From Anaerolineae bacterium (GTDB lineage Bacteria > Chloroflexota > Anaerolineae > Anaerolineales > Anaerolineaceae), in assembly GCA_011176685.1 (NCBI GenBank), contig DUED01000002.1, positions 1 through 63,691 of the forward strand: a stretch of DNA of 63,691 bases, read 5' to 3'. Shown here piece by piece: positions 9,189 through 18,511 of this stretch (position 1 is its first letter; the number at the start of each line of letters is the position of its first letter). Both the position numbers and the translations under genes were made by a program. The notes under the pieces are model-generated. The model was not told where the DNA came from. It saw only the letters and a program-made list of their open reading frames with translations, and made no database searches.

Positions 9189-10170
9189 AGTGCAGTAGAG
9201 TGCAACCGTCAAAATCAAAGTGAAAATCAACCTCAACACAATGTTCCAAGGTTTGTGAAACAGCTTCTTTTTTTGCTTCTGGTACAAAGAGAAGCATAAA
9301 ACCTGTACCACCCGCACCAAGCAATTTTCCACCAATTGCGCCGCTTGTTATTGCTTGTGAATAAGTCCTGTCAATGTACTCTGTACTCACACCGTGGCTG
9401 AGATTACGCTTTAACTGCCAGGTTTCATTCAACATATACCCAAAATCTTCCAGGTTGCTATTCGGATTGGTGACAAGCGCAAGAGCATCTGTGACTAATT
9501 GAGCCATCTTTCGCAATGTCTCTTTCTTTTTTTCCATATTTTCAATTACTCTTTTTGCAATATCTGAAGCAATCCGATTACCGCCTATATAGAACAGCAT
9601 CATATACAATTCAAGCTCTGACAATCGTTTTTTTGTTATTTTGACAGGATTAACCTGGATAGTTCCATCTTGATGGAATTGGATAAAATTAAATCCTCCA
9701 TAGGCAGTTGCAACCTGGTCTTGGGAACCGACGTTTTCCTTCAGAACTTCTTTCTCAAGTTCTATGGCTTTCCTCGCCAACTCCTTTTTATCAATGGTTT
9801 CACCCCGCAAAGCGAGCATGGCTTTGATAAACCCCACGACAAATGCAGAACTCGTGCCCAATCCAGACCGCGCAGGCAGGTCGCCTTGGTAGTGGATTTC
9901 CAGCCCTATTTCATCCGTGAATCCCAAATACCTGAGCCCGGCTTTTACGGCTGGATGAAGAATTGTATTAATAGATTCTACTGTTTCAACATGTCGCCAC
10001 ACAACGCGGTGTTTAATCCCGAAAAATGGGGGTAGCGCGCGGCAGGTTATGTAACAATATTTATCAATGGATGTTGATAGAACTGCGCCACCTTCTTTTC
10101 GATACCACTCGGGATAATCTGTACCACCCCCGAAAAATGAAACACGAAATGGTGTTCTGGAAATAATCAT
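9148..10170 (-). CDS. hddA: D-glycero-alpha-D-manno-heptose 7-phosphate kinase (GHMP family)
   Basis: A 340-residue GHMP kinase. The N-terminus MIISRTPFRVSFFGGGTDYP is characteristic of HddA-type heptose 7-phosphate kinases. The GHMP ATP loop reads ARSGLGTSSAFVVG at about 104-117, and the C-terminal GKLLGAGGTGFMLLF loop is present. It phosphorylates C1 of D-glycero-D-manno-heptose 7-phosphate to the alpha-1,7-bisphosphate. All partner enzymes (GmhA, GmhB, HddC) are encoded just upstream in the same operon, which strengthens the assignment. ATG 10170 follows the dehydratase stop by 13 nt. Confidence 0.9.
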   Translation of the reverse strand: MIISRTPFRVSFFGGGTDYPEWYRKEGGAVLSTSIDKYCYITCRALPPFFGIKHRVVWRHVETVESINTILHPAVKAGLRYLGFTDEIGLEIHYQGDLPARSGLGTSSAFVVGFIKAMLALRGETIDKKELARKAIELEKEVLKENVGSQDQVATAYGGFNFIQFHQDGTIQVNPVKITKKRLSELELYMMLFYIGGNRIASDIAKRVIENMEKKKETLRKMAQLVTDALALVTNPNSNLEDFGYMLNETWQLKRNLSHGVSTEYIDRTYSQAITSGAIGGKLLGAGGTGFMLLFVPEAKKEAVSQTLEHCVEVDFHFDFDGCTLLHYDESDKNKFEKPT

Positions 10171-10183
10171 GATGTCAATTTAC

Positions 10184-11146
10184 TCACTTGTTGATTTTTT
10201 TTCTTTGGTAATCTAAGAGGTCTTCGAGTGTTTTTTCCAGCGGTATCACTGGCTCCCATCCAGTCTCTTTTTGGAATTTAGAAATATCCGGTATTTGCAG
10301 GGTTACATCCGATGGTCGTAATAAGGCTGTATCTACTTTATGTTCGATGCGGCATTTTGCGAAACCCTTTAATACATCGAGCATTTCGCCGATCTTCATA
10401 GTCCTGTTGCCGCCGATATTATATACTTCACCTGGTGTGCATTTCTCCAAAAGCAGCCAATACGCTTTCACAGCATCCCTAACATCTGCAAAGGTACGGA
10501 TGCTTTCCAGGTTGCCAACACGCATTGGATTTTGTTTTATACCTGCTTCAATTTCGGCAATTTGCTTTGCAAAAGCACTTTCTGCAAAAACATCCCCTCT
10601 TCTTGCTCCTGTGTGTGTGAACATACGTGTGCGGAATGTTTTAATCCCGTATGAAATGAAGTATTGGAATCCAAGCATATCTTCACCTACTTTTGATACC
10701 GCATAAGGACTAGCAGGGCGGAAAGGATTGGATTCTTTAATTGGCACTTCATCTTCGGTCACCTGGCCGTATACTTCTGATGAGCTGCAGATATGAACCA
10801 AAGGGTCAATTCCTGCAATTCGGATGGCATCAAGTAAATTTGCAGTACCGATGATATTTGTATTAAGCGTGTCTACTGGAACCCTGAAACTGAAAGTGAC
10901 ATATGATTGTGCAGCCAGATGGAATATCCGATCAGGTTTAACTTCATCCAATAGCAGAATAATAGAATTTAGATCATGCAGGTCCCCTTCATGGAGGTGG
11001 ATTTTATGGATAATCGCTCTGATATTATCTATTGGGCTTCGCCAGCGTATTAAGCCGTGAATTTCATGGTCAGGGTGGTTAGACAAAATAAAATCTGCTA
11101 AATGGCTTCCCACCATGCCAGTAATACCAGTTATTAATATTTTCAT
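10184..11146 (-). CDS. GDP-mannose 4,6-dehydratase-like; probable GDP-heptose 4,6-dehydratase
   Basis: A 320-residue extended SDR starting MKILITGITGMVGSHL, with the NAD-binding GITGMVG motif. The active site is intact: SSSEVYG near residue 126 and YAVSK with Tyr and Lys near 152-156. The FTHTGARRGDVF segment matches the substrate loop of GDP-sugar dehydratases. Because the operon makes GDP-heptose and not GDP-mannose, the likely reaction is conversion of GDP-D-glycero-D-manno-heptose to the 4-keto-6-deoxy sugar, as done by DmhA of Yersinia and DdahA of Campylobacter. Plain Gmd activity is the alternative. Confidence 0.87.
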   Translation of the reverse strand: MKILITGITGMVGSHLADFILSNHPDHEIHGLIRWRSPIDNIRAIIHKIHLHEGDLHDLNSIILLLDEVKPDRIFHLAAQSYVTFSFRVPVDTLNTNIIGTANLLDAIRIAGIDPLVHICSSSEVYGQVTEDEVPIKESNPFRPASPYAVSKVGEDMLGFQYFISYGIKTFRTRMFTHTGARRGDVFAESAFAKQIAEIEAGIKQNPMRVGNLESIRTFADVRDAVKAYWLLLEKCTPGEVYNIGGNRTMKIGEMLDVLKGFAKCRIEHKVDTALLRPSDVTLQIPDISKFQKETGWEPVIPLEKTLEDLLDYQRKKINK

Positions 11147-11172
11147 ATTTCAAAATCCCTCAATTATTTTGA

Positions 11173-11763
11173 TTATTTCTTGAAAAGAATATTCTCAACC
11201 TCTCCACAGAGTATATGTTCAATTACTAAATGAGCCTCCTGGATATGTTGGGTGCTATCGCTAGGAATTGTTATTGCAATATCTGATAATTCCTTAATTG
11301 CTCCCTTGTTGCCTGTTAAAGAAATGACCTTCATCTGCTGTAAATTCGCTTGTTTCACTGCCTTAATGATATTTTTCGAGTTTCCGCTCGTGCTGATGGC
11401 GATTAAGATATCATTTGGCTTACCGAGTGTTTCGATTTGTTTCGCAAAAATGCCTTCGAAGGAGTAATCATTTGAAAAGGATGTGATAAAGGATGTATCA
11501 GTAGTCAGTGCTATGGCAGGCAAACCTGGTCTTTTGAAATTCATCGATAATTGGTTCATGAATTCAGTGGCTAAATGCTGACAATCGGCGGCACTTCCCC
11601 CATTTCCGCAAAGAAGTAATTTATTACCGTTTTTGAAAGCGTCAGCAATCAACTTGGCGGCTTTTTGAATGGAAGCTGACGTGAATTCAGCAGTTTTTTG
11701 AAGGGTCTCTGCGCTTTCTTTCATTTGAAGGTTTATTGAAGATAAAACATTATTTTTATTCAT
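11173..11763 (-). CDS. gmhA: Sedoheptulose 7-phosphate isomerase
   Basis: A 196-residue SIS-fold protein starting MNKNNVLSSINLQ at ATG 11763, which overlaps the gmhB stop by 8 nt. Family hallmarks are CGNGGSAADCQHLATEF (substrate phosphate loop and metal ligands), LTTDTSFITSFSNDY, and ISTSGNSKNI. It converts sedoheptulose 7-phosphate to D-glycero-D-manno-heptose 7-phosphate, the first committed step. A longer frame reaching 11799 lies within gmhB and is not needed. Length and motifs are normal. Confidence 0.93.
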   Translation of the reverse strand: MNKNNVLSSINLQMKESAETLQKTAEFTSASIQKAAKLIADAFKNGNKLLLCGNGGSAADCQHLATEFMNQLSMNFKRPGLPAIALTTDTSFITSFSNDYSFEGIFAKQIETLGKPNDILIAISTSGNSKNIIKAVKQANLQQMKVISLTGNKGAIKELSDIAITIPSDSTQHIQEAHLVIEHILCGEVENILFKK

Positions 11764-12319
11764 TTTTATTCTTTTGGTCGCGGATAATTCTAACAGCATC
11801 TAATAGGTCCTTTGCAATGAAATCGGGTTCTACTTTTTTTGATTTTTTTACATATTCACCATAACCTGTTTCAACTAAAATGCTCTTTGTATGGATGTTC
11901 TTTGCGAGTTCAATATCACAGAAATTATCCCCGATTACATAACAGTCTTCTGGGGAGAAGAAGAAATCAGCTAGTGCATTAATAACAAGCCCAATTCTTG
12001 GCTTTCGACAGTTGCAATGATCCTCAGGAGTATGGGGACAATAATAAATTCCATCAAGTTGTACACCAAACACCTTGAGGTCTTCAGCCATTTTTCTGTG
12101 AATTTTTTGGACTGTTTCATCGGAAAAACAACCCCTGCCAATTCCTGATTGATTCGTGATGACTATAATTCCAAAACCCAATTCCTGTAGACCCTTCAGG
12201 CCTTCAGCAGCATTAGGAAGCAATTTGACCTGTTCCGGATCGGATAAATATTCTCTTTCTTCTATTATTGTTCCGTCCCTGTCCACCAGGATAAATTTTC
12301 TTGCTCTTGTTTTAGCCAT
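11756..12319 (-). CDS. gmhB: D-glycero-D-manno-heptose 1,7-bisphosphate 7-phosphatase
   Basis: A 187-residue HAD phosphatase of the HisB-N/GmhB type. The nucleophile motif is VDRDGTI, motif II is ITNQSGIGRG, and motif IV is VIGDNFCDIELA. The zinc-binding loop has CPHTPEDHCNCRKP, characteristic of GmhB. It removes the 7-phosphate of the heptose 1,7-bisphosphate made by HddA to give the 1-phosphate used by HddC. It lies 3 nt after hddC and overlaps gmhA, so the pathway genes are coupled. Confidence 0.93.
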   Translation of the reverse strand: MAKTRARKFILVDRDGTIIEEREYLSDPEQVKLLPNAAEGLKGLQELGFGIIVITNQSGIGRGCFSDETVQKIHRKMAEDLKVFGVQLDGIYYCPHTPEDHCNCRKPRIGLVINALADFFFSPEDCYVIGDNFCDIELAKNIHTKSILVETGYGEYVKKSKKVEPDFIAKDLLDAVRIIRDQKNKNE

Positions 12320-12322
12320 TTA

Positions 12323-13027
12323 TTAAAAATCCTTTAGAAAACTTGCAGCTTCTAAAAATGATTCAGGAGTACCGATATCAATGAACTTTCCCTTGTGTAA
12401 GAATGCAAAAAGACCTTTATTTATTAATTTAGGGAAAACATCATATTCTATGGATATTTTTTTATCTCTTGGAAAGGAATTAAGACTATCACGCTTCATA
12501 AGATATAAACCCGCATTGATCCAGCCACTTTTATCTTCCCCACTCTTTTCCTGAAAAGAGGTTATCCTTTTATCTGGATTGAATAGAATATTGCCATATC
12601 GTGTTAAATCATCCCTCCAAGTACAAACAATACTTGGCATGTATGACTTATTTATATAAAATTCAACAAAGTTATTGATATCAACATCACAAAGTGAGTC
12701 ACCGTTAAGTACAAGAATGTTTTCACTATCAATTTTTTTTAAAGAATTAATTACTGCCCCTGCTGTTCCGAGAGGTTTATTTTCCGCGGAATATTCAAGG
12801 TGCATTCCATGATAATCATCACCTAACACATTTAATACTTCTTTGGGTTTGTATCCTGTGCAAATAATCGTTTGTTGGAACCCTGCAACTTTAAGGAAGT
12901 CCAGGATATATGTAATAAATGGTCTGTTATTGATTTCTACCATAACTTTCTGCTTATCGGTGATTGATCGTATGCGTGTACCAGCTCCTCCGGCTAAAAC
13001 GACTGCTGTTAAATAATTTTTATTCAT
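12323..13027 (-). CDS. hddC: D-glycero-alpha-D-manno-heptose 1-phosphate guanylyltransferase
   Basis: A 234-residue nucleotidyltransferase with the signature VVLAGGAGTRI at about 9-19, the PLGTAGAV acceptor loop near 85 and the LNGDSLCDVD metal site near 107. Sugar-1-phosphate guanylyltransferases of the HddC group have this length and lack the extra C-terminal isomerase domain. It joins GTP and heptose 1-phosphate to give GDP-D-glycero-alpha-D-manno-heptose. GDP, and not ADP, is inferred from the alpha-heptose kinase HddA and the GDP-sugar dehydratase in the operon. Its start overlaps the end of the large membrane-protein gene by 8 nt. Confidence 0.88.
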   Translation of the reverse strand: MNKNYLTAVVLAGGAGTRIRSITDKQKVMVEINNRPFITYILDFLKVAGFQQTIICTGYKPKEVLNVLGDDYHGMHLEYSAENKPLGTAGAVINSLKKIDSENILVLNGDSLCDVDINNFVEFYINKSYMPSIVCTWRDDLTRYGNILFNPDKRITSFQEKSGEDKSGWINAGLYLMKRDSLNSFPRDKKISIEYDVFPKLINKGLFAFLHKGKFIDIGTPESFLEAASFLKDF

Positions 13028-16000
13028 TTTTCTGTTTAATACAATTTAAAATGAGCAATGAACTTATTATAAACCAGACAGTAAAAGTAATCATTTGGCC
13101 GATTAATCTGCTCATGGGTCGATATTCAAGCCAGACCAAGTGATGTCCTTGAGGAACCTGAATTCCGATAAACCCTAAATTTGCTCTATAAATTGGCGTT
13201 TCTGATGAGTCAATGAAAGCTTTCCAACCCTTTAAATATGCGCTGTTGTAAACCATCCAACAATGTTCAGAGCGGCAGTTGACGTCAAATATTGATTTAG
13301 AGCCCAAAATCTTAATAATGGTTAATTTCCCAATTGCCGGATTTTGCACGAATCCATTTCGGTCTTTACTCGGCATTTCGATAATCGCTGATTGAGAAAT
13401 ATCTTGTGGAGTGGTCGCAATAATTTCTTTAAAACTTGCTATTAATTCTGGTGAATATGGCCAAGAAATATTTTCTTCGGGAGAAAGAACATTTGCATAA
13501 TAAGACTCTGGCTCGATGAATTCAATTTGCCTGGCGAGGTAAGCTTTTCCATAAGAATTTAGGTTTTTAAAAATACAAATACCCAATTGATCATCGTAAT
13601 AAGTGAACTCAAATCCCCCATCATTTAATTGATCAAACGCATTTGGGTAGAGGGATTCTAAATAAACGATATAGTCAATCCCTGCAATATTTGACAATTC
13701 TTGCAGGAAAGGGTTGTCGATGTAATTATCTAAATTAAAAGTAAATAATGTATGATATTCCTTTTCTCCACTTATCAATAAAATATAAGGATATACTGAT
13801 ATGGTTGGATATAAACCGAATCCACCATAATGAGAGATTGAGTTAATATCAGAGTGTTTTCCCAGACCGAACACATAGGAATTCCGAATATCTGTATCTT
13901 TCGGAAAACCGGATATGATTGAGGTATAGTTATTTGGGAGGAAATAATTAACTGAATTAAGAATATCTACTCCTAAGGGTACCATTGTAGTCTTTGATGT
14001 TTGAAGAAAATCAGTGTACGTGTAATAATCTCCACTTTCGATATTCTGCTGATCAATAGAATTGATTTTATCTTTACGAATCGATGGTTCTTCGTCAACG
14101 CTGATATTTAATTTAATTAATTGTGCATTGATATATTTTAGACTAGATAGGTCGTGTTCGTTATTTTGGAAGTTGGCGACAGCACTTCTCAATGATGTGA
14201 ATACAAATTCTGGATCGCTATCAATTCGAGGTGATAAATATTTTTGGGCATCACCATTTGAAAAAAAGAATGAGTACAAGGACGTAATTATTAAGAATAT
14301 TCCGATAATTAATTGACATGCTTTATGCGTTGACATATGAAAGAGATAAATGCCCATAAAAACACATGTCGAAATTACGATTTCCAAAGAAAAATTGTCT
14401 GGTTTTATTGGTGCAATTAAATACACAGTTAAAATAAATAACAGATAAGTGATGTAAACAGAGGTCAGGAATTGAGTAGAATATATTTTCTTAATGAGGA
14501 TTTGAAGCGCGTTTACTCCTACGAACAATCCAAATAAGAAAAAATAAACGAGTAACCGGGAAGGATAATGTAAGTTAAAAGGTAAGGGATCAAAAATGGA
14601 GAATAGGGACAAAGCATTACCAGCTAATAAAGCCAATAGAATTAGAGAGAATATAGTCAAGAAATATATCGTATCCTCAGAGTAACTATTAGGTCGTTTT
14701 TTCCTAATAACGCGTGTCAGAATATCGGTGAGTAGGAAGAAAACTGGAAAAATGAATACCTGTCCTAAATAGTACAAAACGGGTGAACCTGCGGTACTAA
14801 ACTGATACCGCTTGATAAATGTTGGATTTTTATATCTAAAAAGCAAAGTGAAAATTTGATTTTTAATTGGTCCCCACATGATGAAATGTTCTGGAGTATC
14901 CTCAACTCGATAACGGGCTAATACTGAATATTCATTGGAATTGATTAAATCTACCAAGTGAAGAATTCTGAATGAAATTCCTAAACCGAGAAAAAAGGGG
15001 AAAAGGAAGAATGAGAGAAGAGACCATTGTAGAGATTTCCATTTCTTTGAACGTAGATATGCCTGCAAGGATAAAAACAAATTGTATGTATTTAATAACG
15101 TATAAGAAATGATGCGCATTTCGGGATGAACATTCCATACAAATTCCGGCAATGCTGCAACGAGGCCAGCTAGAGCGATATACGATAAAGTTCTTTTGTT
15201 GTATCCCTTTTTAAGGAGGAAAAAAACCCAAGGAAGAAACAAATACTCGCCTTGATGTTGGAAAAATTCTCCTCCTAGGTAAGAAAGAAATGCGGCATTA
15301 CCAAAGATAAATCCAATAGCGCCGATGATAGAAGGTATGAGAAATAGTTTTAAACCAAACCTCAGGAAAAGATACATACCAAAAGCGCCAAAGATATACA
15401 TCCAAAACATAAAGTTTTGCAGTAATGTATATTTGGCTAGAAGATCTACAAAAGGGATATCAAAAACTAAACTGAGAACAGCTAAAAATTCCGAATTTCC
15501 GCCAATGCCATTGGCATTTCCACCCAAACGCGTTTTTTGGGTGAACATTCCGGAGAAATCATATGCTTTCGCATTTTCCCATTGGGATTCGTAAACGGGT
15601 ATAAGGTCCATCTTGCCCCACATATCCAAAAATGGATTTGTATGGAAAATAGGGGACAAAGATTGCATAGCGAAAAGAAAGAAGAGAATAATCCCCGCAA
15701 GAACCATACAAGGTTCAATAAATTCTAGATATTGTGTTTTGTTAGATCTTATAAAGATAATGAAATTAATAAGCAAAAGCATTACAAAAAGCATTAGCTG
15801 AATTTGTAAGGAGAACCCTAATACCCCTCCGCAAAATGCCAAAAATGGGATACCAGCAAATAGATATACAATGCTGCTATTTTGGATATGCAAGATCTTT
15901 ATTTCTATTATTAGAATCAGAGCCCAAAGAGTAAGAAAAATTAAACAGGAAGTTATTGCGGTAAAAAGGTAATAGGGAATGGGGTAATTCTTTATTAATC

Positions 16001-16967
16001 TTGGATCGATTATGCCTAATTGTTTAGTTTTAAACCAGAATCCAAAGATAGTTGCTGAAACAAGAACCACCAAAAACGCAGAAAAAAATAAGATTTTTCT
16101 ATTTCGGTGAGAATCATGAAAATTAATGCTCGGTAAGGAAAATCTATTTTGAGTTTCATAATTTGCTTGGACTACTGATAAAATTTTTTTAAAGTAAAAA
16201 ATAATTGTCTTGTTAAAGAGAATAAATATTATTGACAAGAAAAGAATAAGTATTAATGTGCTTCCTATTGTAATGAAGCGTGAGCGTACTCTTTGATTTA
16301 AAAAAACCGCGTAGTCATTCTTTCCTAATTCAAATGAAATATTCGCTTGACCAGGAGTATTGCTATAAAGGTCCAGGATTTCTTTTTGACCATCAATCTG
16401 TATTGCTACAATTCCGGATTCTTGAGAAGTATTGAACAGAAATTGCGCTTCAATAACGGGAAAATCGTATTGAGGAGCACTTAGATAGAGTAATTCTTTA
16501 CCATAATTCGCGTTGGAAGAAATTGAGCTTTCTTTCACATACCAAAGACCTAGCTGCTCAAAATCCTCGAGCGGGATAATCTTGCCACCATGTTTGAATT
16601 CAATTAATTCTACATGGGTCCCCTCAGATTTTTGATTACGTTCCTTAAGTACCTGAATTTGTACCCTATGAATTGGTTGGGGGGGATTCCATATCGGCAT
16701 TTGAACAAGAAGAAGGCCAATTAAAAAAGGTAGGATTATGATGCTGATTTTATTCGGATCTATTTGCTTTTTAAATTTTTTTGTTAATTGTATAAAACCG
16801 AGGGTGAAAATAGCAGAGATGATGAACAAAAATCCAGAAAAAATTGTTAACTGGATAATTAGAGATCTGCCCCAAAAACGGAAAAATAGCACCGATGCAA
16901 TTAATGCAAAAGGAGCTCCAATAATAGAAAAAATTATAAAAAAATGGATATGCTTTTTATCGATCAA
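13020..16967 (-). CDS. Giant YfhO/GT-C-like membrane protein (1315 residues)
   Basis: Starts at TTG 16967 (MIDKKHIHFF) behind GGAGGAAGG. Residues 1-100 hold about three membrane segments, 105-225 a beta-rich non-membrane module, about 240-870 a long series of membrane helices of YfhO/GT-C character, and about 880-1280 a large extracytoplasmic domain closed by one final helix. The N-terminal roughly 240 residues correspond to residues about 610-850 of the protein at 1-4127, and the C-terminal domains are also related, so modules have been rearranged. It sits mid-operon between an SDR and hddC. I infer a glycosyltransferase acting on lipid-linked sugar outside the membrane. The start lies beside a hairpin that can mask its ribosome site. 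Confidence 0.85.
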   Translation of the reverse strand: MIDKKHIHFFIIFSIIGAPFALIASVLFFRFWGRSLIIQLTIFSGFLFIISAIFTLGFIQLTKKFKKQIDPNKISIIILPFLIGLLLVQMPIWNPPQPIHRVQIQVLKERNQKSEGTHVELIEFKHGGKIIPLEDFEQLGLWYVKESSISSNANYGKELLYLSAPQYDFPVIEAQFLFNTSQESGIVAIQIDGQKEILDLYSNTPGQANISFELGKNDYAVFLNQRVRSRFITIGSTLILILFLSIIFILFNKTIIFYFKKILSVVQANYETQNRFSLPSINFHDSHRNRKILFFSAFLVVLVSATIFGFWFKTKQLGIIDPRLIKNYPIPYYLFTAITSCLIFLTLWALILIIEIKILHIQNSSIVYLFAGIPFLAFCGGVLGFSLQIQLMLFVMLLLINFIIFIRSNKTQYLEFIEPCMVLAGIILFFLFAMQSLSPIFHTNPFLDMWGKMDLIPVYESQWENAKAYDFSGMFTQKTRLGGNANGIGGNSEFLAVLSLVFDIPFVDLLAKYTLLQNFMFWMYIFGAFGMYLFLRFGLKLFLIPSIIGAIGFIFGNAAFLSYLGGEFFQHQGEYLFLPWVFFLLKKGYNKRTLSYIALAGLVAALPEFVWNVHPEMRIISYTLLNTYNLFLSLQAYLRSKKWKSLQWSLLSFFLFPFFLGLGISFRILHLVDLINSNEYSVLARYRVEDTPEHFIMWGPIKNQIFTLLFRYKNPTFIKRYQFSTAGSPVLYYLGQVFIFPVFFLLTDILTRVIRKKRPNSYSEDTIYFLTIFSLILLALLAGNALSLFSIFDPLPFNLHYPSRLLVYFFLFGLFVGVNALQILIKKIYSTQFLTSVYITYLLFILTVYLIAPIKPDNFSLEIVISTCVFMGIYLFHMSTHKACQLIIGIFLIITSLYSFFFSNGDAQKYLSPRIDSDPEFVFTSLRSAVANFQNNEHDLSSLKYINAQLIKLNISVDEEPSIRKDKINSIDQQNIESGDYYTYTDFLQTSKTTMVPLGVDILNSVNYFLPNNYTSIISGFPKDTDIRNSYVFGLGKHSDINSISHYGGFGLYPTISVYPYILLISGEKEYHTLFTFNLDNYIDNPFLQELSNIAGIDYIVYLESLYPNAFDQLNDGGFEFTYYDDQLGICIFKNLNSYGKAYLARQIEFIEPESYYANVLSPEENISWPYSPELIASFKEIIATTPQDISQSAIIEMPSKDRNGFVQNPAIGKLTIIKILGSKSIFDVNCRSEHCWMVYNSAYLKGWKAFIDSSETPIYRANLGFIGIQVPQGHHLVWLEYRPMSRLIGQMITFTVWFIISSLLILNCIKQKNE

Positions 16968-16968
16968 T

Positions 16969-17007
16969 CACCTTCCTCCTTTTCTATCATCTGGGAGGAG
17001 GAAGGTG
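16969..17007 (-). promoter_or_regulatory. Hairpin that pairs the ribosome-binding site of the giant membrane-protein gene
   Basis: Two perfect 11-nt arms, 16969-16979 and 16997-17007 (CACCTTCCTCC with GGAGGAAGGTG), enclose a 17-nt loop. In the minus-strand mRNA the 3' arm is the Shine-Dalgarno sequence of the TTG start at 16967, so the folded form would hide it. There is no U-run after the stem, which argues against a terminator. A role as translational switch or thermometer, or simply damping expression of a toxic membrane protein, is inference. Confidence 0.55.
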
Positions 17008-17040
17008 TAATTTCGCTTGAATTAGACATTTCGAATAAGA

Positions 17041-18000
17041 CTATTGAAAATGTGCTTTATACCAATCTATGGTACGGCTCAAACCCTCTTCCAAACTGAT
17101 TTTGGCAGAGAAATTTAATTCTCTCCTGGCTTTTGAACAATCAATCACCCGCACAGGGATTGTAGTAGGTTTTGAGGGATCATATATTACTTCGGCGTCT
17201 TCATAATTATCCAATTTGATTGTCGTTTGAAGAAGATCTTTAATGGAGTAGATTTTTTCTGCTGCAATATTGAATTCGTTATATATTTTGGTATTCTTCA
17301 TAGCCAAAATCATTCCTTCAATAAGATCATTAATGTAGATTAAATCTCGCAAATCCTCGCCAGTACCCCAAACCTCGATAGGTTTTTGCCGAGTTACAAC
17401 TTTTCGGATAGTTGCGGCAGTTACATGCGATTTTTGTGGATCGAACTTATCAAAAGGACCATAGGCATTTGAAGGTCTTACAATGACAGTGGACATAGGA
17501 TTTTTTATTTTTTGTGCATAAATTCTGCATAAAATTTCAGCATAGCGTTTCATCCACCCGACACTATAATAAACTTCAAATGGATCTCCATCAAACATTT
17601 CTTCTTCTTTCACTGGTCGGTTATCGGATGGTGGGTAAGCTGCGCTGCTGCTGATGAAAAGGAATTTTTTTACATTAGCCTCATAGGCTGCAGCTAGGAT
17701 TTGCGTGTTAATCAGAACATTAGGGGTGACATGGGCTAATGGAGTTTTACGCATCACTGCTGCACCTGATGTGTTAGCCGCACACATAAACACATAATCC
17801 ATACCATCCAATGCTCTTTTACAATTATCCATCTTTGTAAGATCGCATTTTATATATTCAATACTGTCATTTTTCACTTGAGGTTCATTTTTCCAGTATG
17901 TGGCTCTGATAAGACTGCCTTCTTGAAGTAATCTTAAAATAAGATTGCTGCCAATAAATCCTGAACCGCCTGCTACTAGAACTTTCGAATTATTAAACAT
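17041..18000 (-). CDS. NAD-dependent epimerase/reductase (GDP-fucose synthase-like) with altered catalytic motif
   Basis: A 319-residue extended SDR with GGSGFIGS (11-18), the ISSSAAYP serine motif and a VRPSNAYGP substrate segment. The catalytic YxxxK is changed: the conserved Lys lies in VGWMK, with Val where Tyr is expected; two tyrosines occur just upstream (VYYS). It resembles WcaG-type GDP-keto-sugar epimerase/reductases and the DdahC-type C4 reductases of 6-deoxyheptose pathways. Its start overlaps the RmlC-like gene by 8 nt. C4 reduction and/or epimerisation of the GDP-4-keto-heptose is inferred. Confidence 0.82.
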   Translation of the reverse strand: MFNNSKVLVAGGSGFIGSNLILRLLQEGSLIRATYWKNEPQVKNDSIEYIKCDLTKMDNCKRALDGMDYVFMCAANTSGAAVMRKTPLAHVTPNVLINTQILAAAYEANVKKFLFISSSAAYPPSDNRPVKEEEMFDGDPFEVYYSVGWMKRYAEILCRIYAQKIKNPMSTVIVRPSNAYGPFDKFDPQKSHVTAATIRKVVTRQKPIEVWGTGEDLRDLIYINDLIEGMILAMKNTKIYNEFNIAAEKIYSIKDLLQTTIKLDNYEDAEVIYDPSKPTTIPVRVIDCSKARRELNFSAKISLEEGLSRTIDWYKAHFQ

Positions 18001-18508
18001 CTTCTCTTCCCTCGTCCCTTCTTGATAAGATTGGATTCGTTATAGGCCACCAAATTTTTAATTCTGGATCATTCCATAAATATGTAAATTGCCCTTTTCG
18101 GTTATATTGTGTGCTCTGTTTGTAATGGAAAATAGCAACCGCACTTAAAACAAGGTGCCCATTGCCAAATTTTGGCGGGACTAAAACTTGTTGGTGATTT
18201 GTATCTGATAGCGTAAAAGACTCCCATTGTTTGAACTGTGAAGAATTCTCATCAAGATTAACTACAACGAGATAAAATTTTCCATAAAGGCATGATATGA
18301 GTTTCCATGTTTCGGAATCCCCATGAATGCCCCTAAGAACATATTTATTTGATGTGGATATATCGTCCTGAATAAATTTGATTGGAATCCCTGCTTTTTT
18401 GTAAATTTGTTCATTATAGATTTCCACATATGAGCCACGAATATCTTCAAAAATTGTGGGTGGTGTAATCAATTTAACGCCATTGAGTTTTGTGTCTTGA
18501 ACTTTCAT
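17993..18508 (-). CDS. RmlC-like cupin sugar-nucleotide epimerase
   Basis: A 171-residue cupin close in length to dTDP-4-keto-rhamnose 3,5-epimerase. Family features are FEDIRGSYVEIY near the N-terminus, the catalytic-His motif LRGIHGD near residue 60, and PPKFGNGHLVLS. With GDP-heptose enzymes in the same operon it more likely acts like DdahB/MlghB, epimerising C3 and/or C5 of GDP-4-keto-6-deoxyheptose, than in a rhamnose pathway, since no rmlA, rmlB or rmlD is present. It lies 3 nt after the upstream SDR gene. Confidence 0.85.
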   Translation of the reverse strand: MKVQDTKLNGVKLITPPTIFEDIRGSYVEIYNEQIYKKAGIPIKFIQDDISTSNKYVLRGIHGDSETWKLISCLYGKFYLVVVNLDENSSQFKQWESFTLSDTNHQQVLVPPKFGNGHLVLSAVAIFHYKQSTQYNRKGQFTYLWNDPELKIWWPITNPILSRRDEGREDV

Positions 18509-18511
18509 AAA

